From NCBI RefSeq assembly GCF_000767465.1, contig NZ_CP009291.1, positions 310,001 to 374,000 on the forward strand: DNA of 64,000 nt. Reading direction: 5' to 3'. A model generated the notes under the pieces. That model was not told the DNA's origin. It made no database searches and was given only the letters and a program-made list of their open reading frames with translations. This document shows positions 1 to 8,175 of the stretch, in pieces. Origin of the DNA: Novosphingobium pentaromativorans US6-1 (lineage in GTDB: Bacteria; Pseudomonadota; Alphaproteobacteria; Sphingomonadales; Sphingomonadaceae). Position 1 is the stretch's first letter. Every line of letters starts with the position of its first letter. Position numbers and translations under genes: made by a program.

Positions 1-1198
1 CGAGGTTCTCGACGATGGCTTCGAAGAACTGCTCGGTGGTCATCCAGCTCTGCTCGGGGCCGATCAGCAGCGCGAGGTCCTTGGTCATCGCGCCGCTTTC
101 GACGGTCTCGATGCAGACGCGCTCGAGGGTCTGGGCGAACTTCACGACGTCCGGCGTGTTGTCGAACTTGCCGCGGTACATGAGGCCACGCGTCCAGGCG
201 AAGATCGAGGCGATCGGGTTGGTCGAGGTCGACTTGCCCTGCTGGTGCTGGCGGTAGTGACGGGTGACGGTGCCGTGGGCGGCTTCCGCTTCGACGGTCT
301 TGCCGTCGGGCGCCATCAGGACCGAGGTCATCAGGCCCAGCGAGCCGAAGCCCTGTGCAACGGTGTCCGACTGCACGTCGCCGTCGTAGTTCTTGCAGGC
401 CCAGACGAACTTGCCCGACCACTTGAGCGCCGAGGCGACCATGTCGTCGATCAGGCGGTGCTCATAGGTGATGCCGGCATCCTTGAACTTCTCGGCGAAG
501 CCTTCGGTGTCGAACACTTCCTGGAACAGATCCTTGAAGCGGCCGTCGTAGGCCTTCATGATCGTGTTCTTGGTCGACAGGTAGACCGGCCATTTCAGGC
601 CGAGGCCGTAGTTGAACGAAGCGCGCGCGAAGTCGCGGATCGATTCGTCGAGGTTGTACATGGCCATGGCGACGCCCGGCGCCGGGAAGTCGAACACGTC
701 GAGGTCGATCTTGTCGCCGTTTTCACCGTCCCAGACGAGGCGCAGCTTGCCGGGGCCAGGGATCAGGGTGTCGGTGGCGCGGTACTGGTCGCCGAACGCG
801 TGACGGCCCACGACGATGGGGTCGGTCCAGCCCGGAACCAGGCGGGGAACGTTCGAGATCACGATGGGTTCGCGGAAGACGACGCCGCCGAGGATGTTGC
901 GGATCGTGCCGTTGGGCGACTTCCACATCTTCTTGAGGCTGAATTCCTCGACGCGGGCTTCGTCGGGGGTGATCGTCGCGCACTTCACGGCAACGCCATA
1001 CTGCTTGGTGGCGTTGGCGGCGTCGACGGTGATCTGGTCGTCGGTCTCGTCGCGCTTGGTGACCGAGAGGTCGTAGTACTTGAGGTCGACGTCGAGGTAG
1101 GGGAGAATCAGACGCTCGCGGATCCATTCCCAGATGATCCGGGTCATTTCATCGCCGTCCATCTCTACGATGGGATTTGCTACCTTGATTTTTGCCAT
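1..1198 (-). CDS. icd: NADP-dependent isocitrate dehydrogenase (C-terminus beyond window)
   Basis: TCA-cycle enzyme converting isocitrate to 2-oxoglutarate, CO2 and NADPH in the cytosol. The minus strand gives 399 codons beginning [20 protein letters not shown], the N-terminus of the homodimeric eukaryote-like NADP-IDH type, with [10 protein letters not shown] and a [10 protein letters not shown] stretch in the substrate region. The family is about 405 residues long, so only a few C-terminal residues lie past the left edge. A GGGAGC Shine-Dalgarno sits 8 bases before the ATG, which fixes the start. The gene is probably monocistronic; the tRNA upstream has its own terminator between them. Identification is firm from sequence and length. 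Confidence 0.95.
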   Translation of the reverse strand, partial: MAKIKVANPIVEMDGDEMTRIIWEWIRERLILPYLDVDLKYYDLSVTKRDETDDQITVDAANATKQYGVAVKCATITPDEARVEEFSLKKMWKSPNGTIRNILGGVVFREPIVISNVPRLVPGWTDPIVVGRHAFGDQYRATDTLIPGPGKLRLVWDGENGDKIDLDVFDFPAPGVAMAMYNLDESIRDFARASFNYGLGLKWPVYLSTKNTIMKAYDGRFKDLFQEVFDTEGFAEKFKDAGITYEHRLIDDMVASALKWSGKFVWACKNYDGDVQSDTVAQGFGSLGLMTSVLMAPDGKTVEAEAAHGTVTRHYRQHQQGKSTSTNPIASIFAWTRGLMYRGKFDNTPDVVKFAQTLERVCIETVESGAMTKDLALLIGPEQSWMTTEQFFEAIVENL

Positions 1199-1395
1199 GC
1201 TTGAAAGCTCCCCTGGGGATGAGAATTTGGGCGTCTCTTAAGGAGAGGGTGGGCGCTTAGCAAGGCAAGGAACGGCATTTTGGCGCCAGTTTGACGGCGC
1301 GGGGGCGTTGATCCTGCCTTCAGGAGAGGTGCCGAAGCACCGGGCGGCCCGACTTGGCGAGGTGCAGCGGCTGGAAAGCCGGTCCCGGAAAGCAG

Positions 1396-1423
1396 AAAAC
1401 CCGCCGCTTTCGCGACGGGTTTC
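1396..1423 (-). terminator. Rho-independent terminator after tRNA-Val
   Basis: Read on the minus strand, AAACCCG and CGGGTTT arms enclose a GC-rich loop and are followed by TTTTCTG. It lies about 20 bases beyond the encoded CCA end of the tRNA and fits as its transcription stop. Confidence 0.7.
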
Positions 1424-1443
1424 TAGCCATCAGGCCTGGGGAA

Positions 1444-1518
1444 TGGTGGGCGTAGCAAGGATTGAACTTGCGACCCCTACGATGTCAACATAGTGCTCTA
1501 CCACTGAGCTATACGCCC
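1444..1518 (-). tRNA. tRNA-Val(GAC)
   Basis: On the minus strand a 75-base cloverleaf starts GGGCGTA and closes with TACGCCC, discriminator A and an encoded CCA. The anticodon stem CTATG/CGTAG encloses the loop TTGACAT, so the anticodon is GAC (valine, GUC/GUU codons). The T arm carries the usual GTTCAATCC. No other tRNA was seen in the window. Confidence 0.95.
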
Positions 1519-1617
1519 ATTCCGTCCAGAGCTCCTTGCGGGCGTTCCCGCTCGGAGGACTGGCCCTCTAGCGTCATGTTTCCGGTGATGCAAGACGCTT
1601 TGGCAGGAATTTTTCAA

Positions 1618-1992
1618 TTAAAGTCGAGCGTGCTCGGGAAGGCCGAAAACCCGCTGCACTTCCATCACAAGATCGCGAAGATGGAAGGGTTTGGAAAGGA
1701 CTTTCGCCTGCGGTGCCTCGCGGCTGGCGCGCAGGGTGACGGCAGCAAAACCGGTAATGAACATGACCTTGGTCATCGGCGAAACCTCGGCGCAGCGCTG
1801 CGCCAGTTCGATGCCGTCCATCTCGGGCATGACGATGTCCGAAAGCAGCAGGTCGAAAGTCTCGGTCTCCAGGTGGGGCAGGGCGGTCGTGCCGCAATCG
1901 ACGGCAACCACATCGTATCCGGCATTTTCCAATGCCCGTGCCAGGTAGGTGCGCATCGCCTCATCGTCTTCGGCTAGCAGGATGCGGATCAT
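1618..1992 (-). CDS. cpdR: CpdR-type single-domain response regulator
   Basis: A 124-residue stand-alone receiver domain. It has the acidic pocket AEDD near the N-terminus, the phosphoacceptor D52 in LLSDIVMPEMDG, T80 in MFITGFAAV and K101 in VLSKPFH. That sequence and the lack of an output domain match CpdR, which in Caulobacter primes ClpXP to degrade cell-cycle proteins such as PdeA when unphosphorylated and is switched off by the CckA-ChpT phosphorelay. The start was set at the ATG giving MIRILLAEDD, since homologues begin two or three residues before ILLAEDD; an in-frame ATG eight codons earlier is possible. It is divergent from an N-formylglutamate amidohydrolase gene, a neighbour seen in other alphaproteobacteria. 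Confidence 0.88.
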   Translation of the reverse strand: MIRILLAEDDEAMRTYLARALENAGYDVVAVDCGTTALPHLETETFDLLLSDIVMPEMDGIELAQRCAEVSPMTKVMFITGFAAVTLRASREAPQAKVLSKPFHLRDLVMEVQRVFGLPEHARL

Positions 1993-2155
1993 CGCCTTGT
2001 CGTCCCGTATTTCCATGTCGTTGAACAAAGTCGCTTTCGGTGCGACCGGAAGACGGGTCATACGCCAGGACGGGTTAACATTCTCGTCTGGATTTGGGAC
2101 TGACCGGGAACGGGACGCTTTGACTCGCGAAAGTGAAAGGACCAGTTTCAAGGAC

Positions 2156-3109
2156 ATGGTGAGCAAAGTGGGCGAGAGTGATTCGCAAAGACGAACGGGA
2201 GGGCAGATTCCCGGCGCTCCGGCGAGCCCGGCCTTCACGATCACCGCAGCCGAACCCTCGGCGATACCCGTGCTCGTTGCCGTCCCCCATGCGGGCAGGG
2301 TCTACCCCAGCGGCCTGCTGCGAGAGATGCGCCATCCCGAGTCGGTCTCGCTGCGGCTGGAGGACCGTTACGTCGATCGTCTTGGCGAGGAGATCGCGGC
2401 GCGAACCGGGGCGAGCCTGCTGATAGCCCATGCGCCCCGGGCAATGGTCGACCTCAATCGCGCACCCGACGATATCGATTGGGAAATGTTCGAGCGTTCG
2501 GCGCGGCCCGAGCGCGGCGGCGATATGCCGAGCCGGCGGGTCCTGAGCGGGCTGGGGCTGATTCCGCGGCGTCTGCCTGGCCTGGGCGAACTGTGGCGTT
2601 CTCGCCACGCTCGGCAGGATCTCACCGCCCGGGTCGATGGCATTCACGCGCCTTATCATGAGGCCCTGGCCGAGCAGTTGGCCATTCTGCGTGAGCGCTG
2701 GGGGGCGGCGCTGCTGCTGGACCTGCATTCGATGCCGCCGTTGCCGAGTCGATTCGGCGTGACGGGTGCGCAATATGTCGTCGGCGATCGCTTCGGTGTC
2801 ACTTGTCACGGCAGCGTGATCGCCACGGCCTTTGCCCATTTCGCGGAGCAAGGCCTGCCGTCTGCACACAATCGCCCTTATGCCGGGGGTTACGTCCTCG
2901 AACGCCACGCGCAGCCGCAGCGCGGTCTGCATGCTTTCCAGCTCGAGATCGACCGCAGTTGCTACCTCGATGCGCATCTTGCCGAGCCTGGCGAGGGGCT
3001 GCCGCGAGTCGTCGATGTGCTGGTGGGCCTGATCAGGCGTCTGGCCGCGGTTGTCGCCGATCTCGGACAGGCGGCGGGGGGCAGGGACTGGCCGCTTGCG
3101 GCGGAGTGA
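2156..3109 (+). CDS. N-formylglutamate amidohydrolase family protein
   Basis: Predicted zinc amidohydrolase (FGase family) that releases formate from N-formyl-L-glutamate in histidine breakdown. The 317-residue product shows the family blocks VPHAGRVYPSGL, HAPRAMVDLNRAP, LLLDLHSMP, HNRPYAGGYV and FQLEIDRSCYLD. The start chosen is the ATG giving MVSKVGES; the reading frame stays open further upstream but there overlaps cpdR. No other hut genes are nearby, so the in vivo substrate may not be the histidine intermediate. A second, more distant relative lies at 33101-33823. It is transcribed away from cpdR. Confidence 0.85.
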   Translation: MVSKVGESDSQRRTGGQIPGAPASPAFTITAAEPSAIPVLVAVPHAGRVYPSGLLREMRHPESVSLRLEDRYVDRLGEEIAARTGASLLIAHAPRAMVDLNRAPDDIDWEMFERSARPERGGDMPSRRVLSGLGLIPRRLPGLGELWRSRHARQDLTARVDGIHAPYHEALAEQLAILRERWGAALLLDLHSMPPLPSRFGVTGAQYVVGDRFGVTCHGSVIATAFAHFAEQGLPSAHNRPYAGGYVLERHAQPQRGLHAFQLEIDRSCYLDAHLAEPGEGLPRVVDVLVGLIRRLAAVVADLGQAAGGRDWPLAAE

Positions 3110-3184
3110 TTCGAGCGTAATCTCTGGAGAAATCCGGCTGATTTCAGCGGGTTTCGACGGTCTTCGAAGTTTCCTCAGGCCATT

Positions 3185-3288
3185 AAAAAACCACCTCGTG
3201 CGATGCACGAGGTGGCCAAGGTTCAGGGAGGAGGTGCACGATGTGCACCAACCCGACCGGGCCATGAGGGTAGCGCCGATCAGGCATT
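3185..3288 (-). ncRNA. suhB: SuhB/alpha-r14-like trans-acting small RNA
   Basis: On the minus strand a roughly 104-base transcript can be drawn. It contains an inverted repeat GGTGCAC-ATC-GTGCACC, then the motif CCTCCTCCC (complement of 3226-3234), then a perfect 11-bp hairpin CCACCTCGTGC/GCACGAGGTGG followed by six T residues (3190-3185). An ultraconserved CCUCCUCCC next to a strong 3' terminator hairpin is the hallmark of the alphaproteobacterial suhB/alpha-r14 (Cuckoo) small RNAs, which pair with Shine-Dalgarno sequences of target mRNAs. An RpoH-like promoter lies just upstream. The exact 5' end is inferred, and a reading frame through the segment looks incidental. Confidence 0.72.
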
Positions 3289-3293
3289 GCAAT

Positions 3294-3321
3294 GATATGC
3301 AGGCCTGAGGCGAGATTCAAG
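3294..3321 (-). promoter_or_regulatory. RpoH-like promoter of the small RNA
   Basis: Reading the minus strand, CTTGAA (3321-3316) is followed after 16 bases by CATATC (3299-3294). CTTG-type -35 boxes with a CATAT-like -10 resemble alphaproteobacterial RpoH promoters, the class reported to drive several CCUCCUCCC RNAs. The predicted start is near 3288. Confidence 0.5.
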
Positions 3322-3383
3322 AACTTCTTTAAAACAAATCGGAATCGCTTTGCACTAAGTTTCCGACGCGACCGTGGCGAATT

Positions 3384-3420
3384 GGACGAGAGTGTGACAA
3401 ATTTGTCAAAACCCTCGTCC
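3384..3420. repeat. Nested inverted repeat downstream of the sapC-like gene
   Basis: Arms GGACGAG (3384-3390) and CTCGTCC (3414-3420) flank a perfect 14-bp palindrome TGACAAATTTGTCA (3395-3408). It starts 16 bases past the stop of the sapC-like gene and could act as its terminator, though it lacks a T tract. The inner palindrome could equally be a protein-binding site upstream of the small RNA promoter. On the minus strand it also contains a TTGACA hexamer. Confidence 0.6.
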
Positions 3421-3435
3421 GCATCGGTTTTTCGG

Positions 3436-4206
3436 TCAGGCGTTGGCGGGAACCAGCGGACCCTTGCCCTGGCTGATCTGGCGGCCGAAAATGTCACGCA
3501 CGAGTTCGAGCGAGAACAGGTGTGCGTAGATCAGCGGCAGCATGCCGTTCTGGTTCCACTGGCGAAGGACATCGCCGCGCATCTCGCGCAGCTTTTCCTC
3601 GTTGACCATCTGGAAGCCGCGATAGTTGAACGGCTGGCCCTGGCCGGTCTCGATGTTCAGCTCGCCGTCCATCAGCAGGTCGTGCTTCTTGAGCTCGGCG
3701 ATGAAGTTGGCGGTCTTGTTGCCCGCGATCTCGAAGTTCTCGCAGAACTTGAGCATGTTCTTGGTGGCTTCGGCCGGATCCGCGCCGTCGAAGAGCGCCT
3801 GGCCTTCGTCAAGCTCGCCGACGAGTTCGCTGGTCGGGTCGAAGCACAGCGAGAGTTCCTCGCTGTCCGGGCGCAGCTTGGCGAGCATGAAGGGATAGCG
3901 GCGGACATAGGCCGGAATGTAGACCGGGGAGTTCACGGTGCCGTCTTCGTCGACGAACACGTTCACGCCCTCGTTCATGCCCATCAGGGCAAGCGGGACC
4001 GGATTGTCGCCGGTGGTGAAGATGATCGGGAAATTACGCTGGGCCTGCGGGAATTCCTCGACCGTAAGCGGGATCGAGTTCACGCCGACCAGCCAGGTGG
4101 CCTTGTCGGTCGCGCGCGTCTTCCACGATGCATGCTGCTGCGAATTGAGCGGGATAAGGTCCTTGTAGAACAAGGGCAGGGCAGAATTTTGCGGCGCGCT
4201 GGCCAT
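3436..4206 (-). CDS. SapC family protein
   Basis: A 256-residue protein of the SapC family (PF07277), named after a Campylobacter S-layer locus; its biochemical role is not established. Family-like stretches are ALPLFYKDLIPL near the N-terminus, YVRRYPFMLAKL in the middle and LPLIYAHLFSLELVRDIFGRQ near the C-terminus. There is no signal peptide or membrane helix. The start MASAPQNS is supported by a GGAGAAGAT Shine-Dalgarno. In sphingomonads SapC genes often sit beside TonB receptors and tryptophan halogenases for glycan use, but none is present here. Confidence 0.8.
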   Translation of the reverse strand: MASAPQNSALPLFYKDLIPLNSQQHASWKTRATDKATWLVGVNSIPLTVEEFPQAQRNFPIIFTTGDNPVPLALMGMNEGVNVFVDEDGTVNSPVYIPAYVRRYPFMLAKLRPDSEELSLCFDPTSELVGELDEGQALFDGADPAEATKNMLKFCENFEIAGNKTANFIAELKKHDLLMDGELNIETGQGQPFNYRGFQMVNEEKLREMRGDVLRQWNQNGMLPLIYAHLFSLELVRDIFGRQISQGKGPLVPANA

Positions 4207-4327
4207 TACGATCTTCTCCGCAGGCTGGGTAGATTTTTGGATAGGTCGCTTTAGTGGCTGCCTTGCAGGCGCGCAAGCGCGCTGCCCGCGTTGCGCACGG
4301 GCAGGCGGTGCCATTGCGCAGCTTTGC

Positions 4328-5749
4328 TCAGATGAGCTTGCCGGGGTTGAGAATGCCCTTGGGATCGAGCGCCTGCTTGACCGCGCGCAGCATCGAAAGG
4401 GCGACCGGATCGCCCAGGCGCGCCAGTTCGTCGCGCTTCATCTGACCGATGCCGTGTTCGGCGGAAATCGAACCGCCCCACTCGGTTACGAGGTCGTGGA
4501 CGTAGCGGCTGATCTCCTTGCCAGGGCCGGTCTGCCAGCCGAGCGCATCCTCCGCATTGGGGGCAATGACGTGGTAGTGCACATTGCCGTCGCCCAGGTG
4601 CCCGAACGCGACCGCCTCGGTTCCCGGCCATTTCGCCTCGATCATCGGCGCGGTCGTCTCGACGAATTCGGGCATCTTCTCGACCGGCACGGAAATGTCG
4701 TGCTGCATCGCCGGTCCGCGCTCGCGCTCGGCGGGAGAAATCGATTCGCGCAGCAGCCAGAAGGCTTCGGCCTGGGCTTCGCTGGCCGACATGACGGCGT
4801 CTTCGACCAGCTCGTTCTCGAAGGCCGAGGCCATCATGTTTTCGCACCGTTCGCGCAGGGTATCGGCCGCTGAGCTATCGGCCACGACCTCGATCAGCAC
4901 GTGCCAGCCATGTCGCCCTTCCAGCGGGGAGCGGGAATCGGGCAGGTGGTCGAGCACGGCATCGAGGCAGGCCTGCGGCAAGACTTCAAAGCCTTCGAGG
5001 GCATCGCCCATCGCCTCTTCGCAGAACAGCATCAGCTTGCGCGCCTCGCCAAGGGTGGGCACGCCGGCCCAGATCACGACGCGGTCCGCAACGGCGGGAA
5101 GCAGCTTGAGCGTGGCCGCGGTGACGACGCCCATCGTCCCTTCGGAGCCGATCAGCAACTGCTTGAGATCGAAGCCCCGGTTGTCCTTCTTCAGCGGCGT
5201 CAGCATCGAGAAGACCTGGCCGTCAGGCAGGACAGCCTCAAGACCCAGGACGAGCGCACGCATGGAGCCATGGCGCAGGACCTGGCAGCCGCCGGCATTC
5301 GTGGAGATCAGGCCGCCCACGGTCGCAGAACCCTTGCCACCCAGAGTGAGCGGAAAGCGCAGGCCCTTGGCATCTGCCGCTTCGTGCAGCGTCTGGAGCA
5401 CCACGCCAGCCTCGCAAGTGGCGCGGCGGCCTTCGACGTCGATCTCGCGGATCGCATTCATGCGCCGCAGCGATAGGACGACGGCCGTGCCCGATTCGTC
5501 CGGGGTGGCCCCGCCCGACATGCCGCTGTTTCCGCCTTGCGGCACGATCGGCACGTCATGGGCGTCGCACAGTTTGACGAGAGCAGCGACTTCGGCGGTC
5601 GTGGCGGGAGAGGCCAGGGCGATCGCGCGCCCGGTATAACGACCGCGCCAGTCGGTCAGCGACGGCGCAACGAGGTCCGGGTCGCGCGTGATTCCGCGCG
5701 GGCCAAGCAGGGAGAGGGCTTCTTCGAAAAATGTGTCGGAACCGGTCAT
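4328..5749 (-). CDS. FAD-linked 2-hydroxyacid dehydrogenase (D-2-hydroxyglutarate/D-lactate type)
   Basis: Flavoenzyme oxidising a D-2-hydroxyacid to the 2-oxoacid, feeding electrons to ETF or the quinone pool. The 473-residue protein has the FAD-binding type 4 domain (PQGGNSGMSGG, GGLISTNAGG, GSEGTMGVVTAATLKLLP) and the C-terminal FAD-oxidase domain with GHLGDGNVHYHV and ISAEHGIGQMKRDEL. The PQGGNSGMSGG loop and length favour the D-2-hydroxyglutarate dehydrogenase group over GlcD. The start MTGSDTFFEE was chosen because upstream codons do not resemble the family. Exact substrate cannot be decided from sequence. Confidence 0.85.
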   Translation of the reverse strand: MTGSDTFFEEALSLLGPRGITRDPDLVAPSLTDWRGRYTGRAIALASPATTAEVAALVKLCDAHDVPIVPQGGNSGMSGGATPDESGTAVVLSLRRMNAIREIDVEGRRATCEAGVVLQTLHEAADAKGLRFPLTLGGKGSATVGGLISTNAGGCQVLRHGSMRALVLGLEAVLPDGQVFSMLTPLKKDNRGFDLKQLLIGSEGTMGVVTAATLKLLPAVADRVVIWAGVPTLGEARKLMLFCEEAMGDALEGFEVLPQACLDAVLDHLPDSRSPLEGRHGWHVLIEVVADSSAADTLRERCENMMASAFENELVEDAVMSASEAQAEAFWLLRESISPAERERGPAMQHDISVPVEKMPEFVETTAPMIEAKWPGTEAVAFGHLGDGNVHYHVIAPNAEDALGWQTGPGKEISRYVHDLVTEWGGSISAEHGIGQMKRDELARLGDPVALSMLRAVKQALDPKGILNPGKLI

Positions 5750-5925
5750 GGGGGCGCTATGCCACAGCGATCTGGCCGTTTCATCCTCAATCCTTGCAAA
5801 TGCTTGGTGGCATTGCCTAGCCTTGCACGGTGCAACGAACTTCCGTTTCAAGTTAAGCGGTGGTTCAAGCTCATGGGCTATGGCTGCATATGCGGCATGA
5901 CCGTGTCCAGGGAACCTGCTCGACG

Positions 5926-6558
5926 ATGAATCTTGCGACTGCGATGCTTTATCCGATCATGGTGCTGCTTCCGGCAGTCGGCCTGGTCGATGGCGAACGG
6001 TCGAAGGATAAGGGTGCGTTCGATGCCGCGTGGCTTTCGGATGAGGACGGCTCGGCGGTCTATTCCTGGCGCGAAACCGATGCGCCCGGGGCAGACGATG
6101 AACCGCAGGCGGCGCTTTCGGCGTGGCCCTTCACGGTCTCGGCCTTTCAGCGGGTGGAGCCGCCGGACGCCTGGCAGGTGAGGATCGAGCAGCGCATGAC
6201 GATCCGCATCACCCCGCGCAGCCCGCGCACTGCGCCGCCGGACATGTTCGTTGGCTTGCCCGACGGAGAGATCGGTTCGCACTTTTCCGAGCGCAAGATC
6301 GGCAAGTGCCTTTCCATAGCCGGCATTGTGGGCGTCCAGCCCGATGGCGACAATCGGCTGCTCCTGTTCATGCGCGACCGGCGGCTGGTCAGCGCCGAAC
6401 TGGAGCGGGCCTGCAGGGCGCGGGACTTCTATTCGGGCTTCTACCTGTCGCATACGTCCGACGGACAATTGTGCATCGATCGCGATACTTTGCTTTCGCG
6501 CAGCGGCATGAATTGCAAACTTACCCGTATCCGCCAATTGGTTGAAGTCGATCACTGA
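5926..6558 (+). CDS. Hypothetical protein, probably exported
   Basis: A 210-residue protein of unrecognised family. The N-terminus MNLATAMLYPIMVLLPAVG is hydrophobic and could be a weak signal peptide ending near the glycine, after which the sequence is soluble in character. Three cysteines in the second half (GKCLSIAG, ACRARDF, LCIDRD) and one near the end (NCKLTR) could form disulfides if it is exported. The start ATG has no clear Shine-Dalgarno, and in-frame codons continue upstream for about 20 residues. It stands alone, divergent from the dehydrogenase and ahead of the helicase gene. Confidence 0.6.
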   Translation: MNLATAMLYPIMVLLPAVGLVDGERSKDKGAFDAAWLSDEDGSAVYSWRETDAPGADDEPQAALSAWPFTVSAFQRVEPPDAWQVRIEQRMTIRITPRSPRTAPPDMFVGLPDGEIGSHFSERKIGKCLSIAGIVGVQPDGDNRLLLFMRDRRLVSAELERACRARDFYSGFYLSHTSDGQLCIDRDTLLSRSGMNCKLTRIRQLVEVDH

Positions 6559-6714
6559 GCGATTTCACGCAGCTCTTTCGCGGATTTCCTTGACTTTTAT
6601 ACTGGATCACGCATAGGGCGCGGCCAGTTGCACAAACGATGCGCGCGGTGATGCAAAATCCCGCTAGCTTCCTTGCGACCTGTTACTCTCGTATTTCCGG
6701 AAACTTGTTCGCCT

Positions 6715-8103
6715 ATGAACTTTGCCGATCTCGGCCTGTCTGAAGAATTGCTGCAAGCGGTGGAAGCCGCGGGCTATACCGAACCGACTCCTATCCAGGC
6801 CCAAGCGATTCCGCCGGTCCTGATGATGAAGGATCTCATCGGCATCGCCCAGACCGGCACCGGCAAGACGGCCAGCTTCGTGTTGCCGATGATCGACATT
6901 CTTGCGCATGGCCGCCGCCGCGCGCTGATGCCGCGCTCGCTGATCCTCGAGCCGACTCGCGAACTTGCCGCCCAGGTTGCCGAGAATTTCGAGAAGTACG
7001 GCAAGAACCACGACCTGAAGATGGCGCTGCTCATCGGCGGTGTGCAGATGGGCGACCAGGTGAAGGCTCTGACCGAGGGCGTGGACGTTCTTATCGCCAC
7101 GCCGGGCCGCCTGATGGATCTGTTCGAACGCGGGAAGATCCTGCTGACGGGCTGCGAACTGCTCGTCATCGACGAAGCGGACCGCATGCTCGACATGGGC
7201 TTCATCCCCGACATCGAGAACATCTGCTCGAAGCTGCCGACCAATCGCCAGACGATGCTGTTCTCGGCAACGATGCCGCCGCCGATCAAGAAGCTGTCGG
7301 ACCGCTTCCTGTCGAACCCCAAGTACATCGAAGTGGCACGCCCGGCGACGGCCAACATCAACATCGTCCAGCACAAGGTTGCCGTGACGGCCCGCAAGAA
7401 GCGCGAAGTCCTGCGACACCTGCTGCGGACCGACAATGTCTCGACCGCCATCGTCTTCTGCAACCGCAAGACGACCGTGCGCGAACTGGCCAAGAGCCTG
7501 AAGGGCCACGGCTTCGGTGCCGGCGAGATCCATGGCGACATGGACCAGCCTGCGCGCCTCGCCGAACTCGACCGTTTCAAGAGCGGCGACGTGAACATCC
7601 TCGTCGCCTCCGATGTGGCGGCCCGGGGTCTCGACGTGAAGGGCGTGAGCCACGTCTTCAACTTCGACACGCCCTGGCACCCAGACGATTACGTCCACCG
7701 CATCGGTCGCACCGGCCGCGGCGGCGCTTCAGGCCGCGCATTCACGTTCGTGGCGCCCGAGGATGCCGAAGCTATCGACAATGTCGAGAAGCTGACCGGG
7801 CACAAGATACCGCTGTTCGATCTCCAGACCGAAGAAGCCGAAGAGGCGCGCGAGGAGAAGCCGAAGGCGCGCCGTGCGTCCAGAGAGACGGCAAGGGATA
7901 CGGACAGGCGCGAGGTTCCCGAAAAGCGCGAGGTTCCGGAAAAGCGCGAGGAGTCGGCCAGGCGTGCGCCGCGACGTGAAGCGCGTGCACCTGCCGAGGA
8001 GCCACGCCGCGAACGCCGCCAGCGCCGTAGCGAGGCCGAGCCCGCCGATGACGGCTGGAACGGTCCGGTTCCCGAATTCCTCAAGGTCTCCGCACTGGCC
8101 TGA
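6715..8103 (+). CDS. rhlE: DEAD-box RNA helicase, RhlE type
   Basis: ATP-dependent RNA unwinding enzyme, likely in ribosome assembly or RNA turnover. The 462-residue protein has the Q motif (FADLGL through EPTPIQ), Walker A AQTGTGKT at 45-52, PTRELA, TPGRLMD, DEAD at 153-156, LFSATMP, and the C-terminal HRIGRTGRGG. The core ends near residue 390 and is followed by an Arg/Glu-rich tail with a near-exact 18-base tandem duplication coding REVPEK twice, probably disordered and RNA-binding. Start MNFADLGL aligns with the family. A TTGACT hexamer at 6590-6595 may be part of its promoter. Confidence 0.93.
   Translation: MNFADLGLSEELLQAVEAAGYTEPTPIQAQAIPPVLMMKDLIGIAQTGTGKTASFVLPMIDILAHGRRRALMPRSLILEPTRELAAQVAENFEKYGKNHDLKMALLIGGVQMGDQVKALTEGVDVLIATPGRLMDLFERGKILLTGCELLVIDEADRMLDMGFIPDIENICSKLPTNRQTMLFSATMPPPIKKLSDRFLSNPKYIEVARPATANINIVQHKVAVTARKKREVLRHLLRTDNVSTAIVFCNRKTTVRELAKSLKGHGFGAGEIHGDMDQPARLAELDRFKSGDVNILVASDVAARGLDVKGVSHVFNFDTPWHPDDYVHRIGRTGRGGASGRAFTFVAPEDAEAIDNVEKLTGHKIPLFDLQTEEAEEAREEKPKARRASRETARDTDRREVPEKREVPEKREESARRAPRREARAPAEEPRRERRQRRSEAEPADDGWNGPVPEFLKVSALA
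7909..7950 (+). repeat. 18-base tandem repeat in the helicase tail
   Basis: Two adjacent copies of gcgcgaggttccsgaaaa (s is c then g), followed by a partial third, encode consecutive REVPEK units and then REE. The repeat is in frame and within the charged C-terminal tail, so copy-number change would alter only tail length. Confidence 0.7.
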
Positions 8104-8175
8104 GATTGCGGTCGCGCGGTCGAGACCGGTCGCGCGTGATCGCGCGGCGGTGACCGTTCCGGTTCCGCCGCCGCG

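Noticed and set aside
245..1204. A plus-strand open frame of 319 codons
   Set aside because: Antisense to icd; composition typical of a shadow frame in GC-rich DNA.
3183..3497. A minus-strand reading frame of 104 codons across the sapC end and the small RNA
   Set aside because: It runs through the terminator hairpin and the 3' end of sapC in another frame; the RNA features explain the sequence better.
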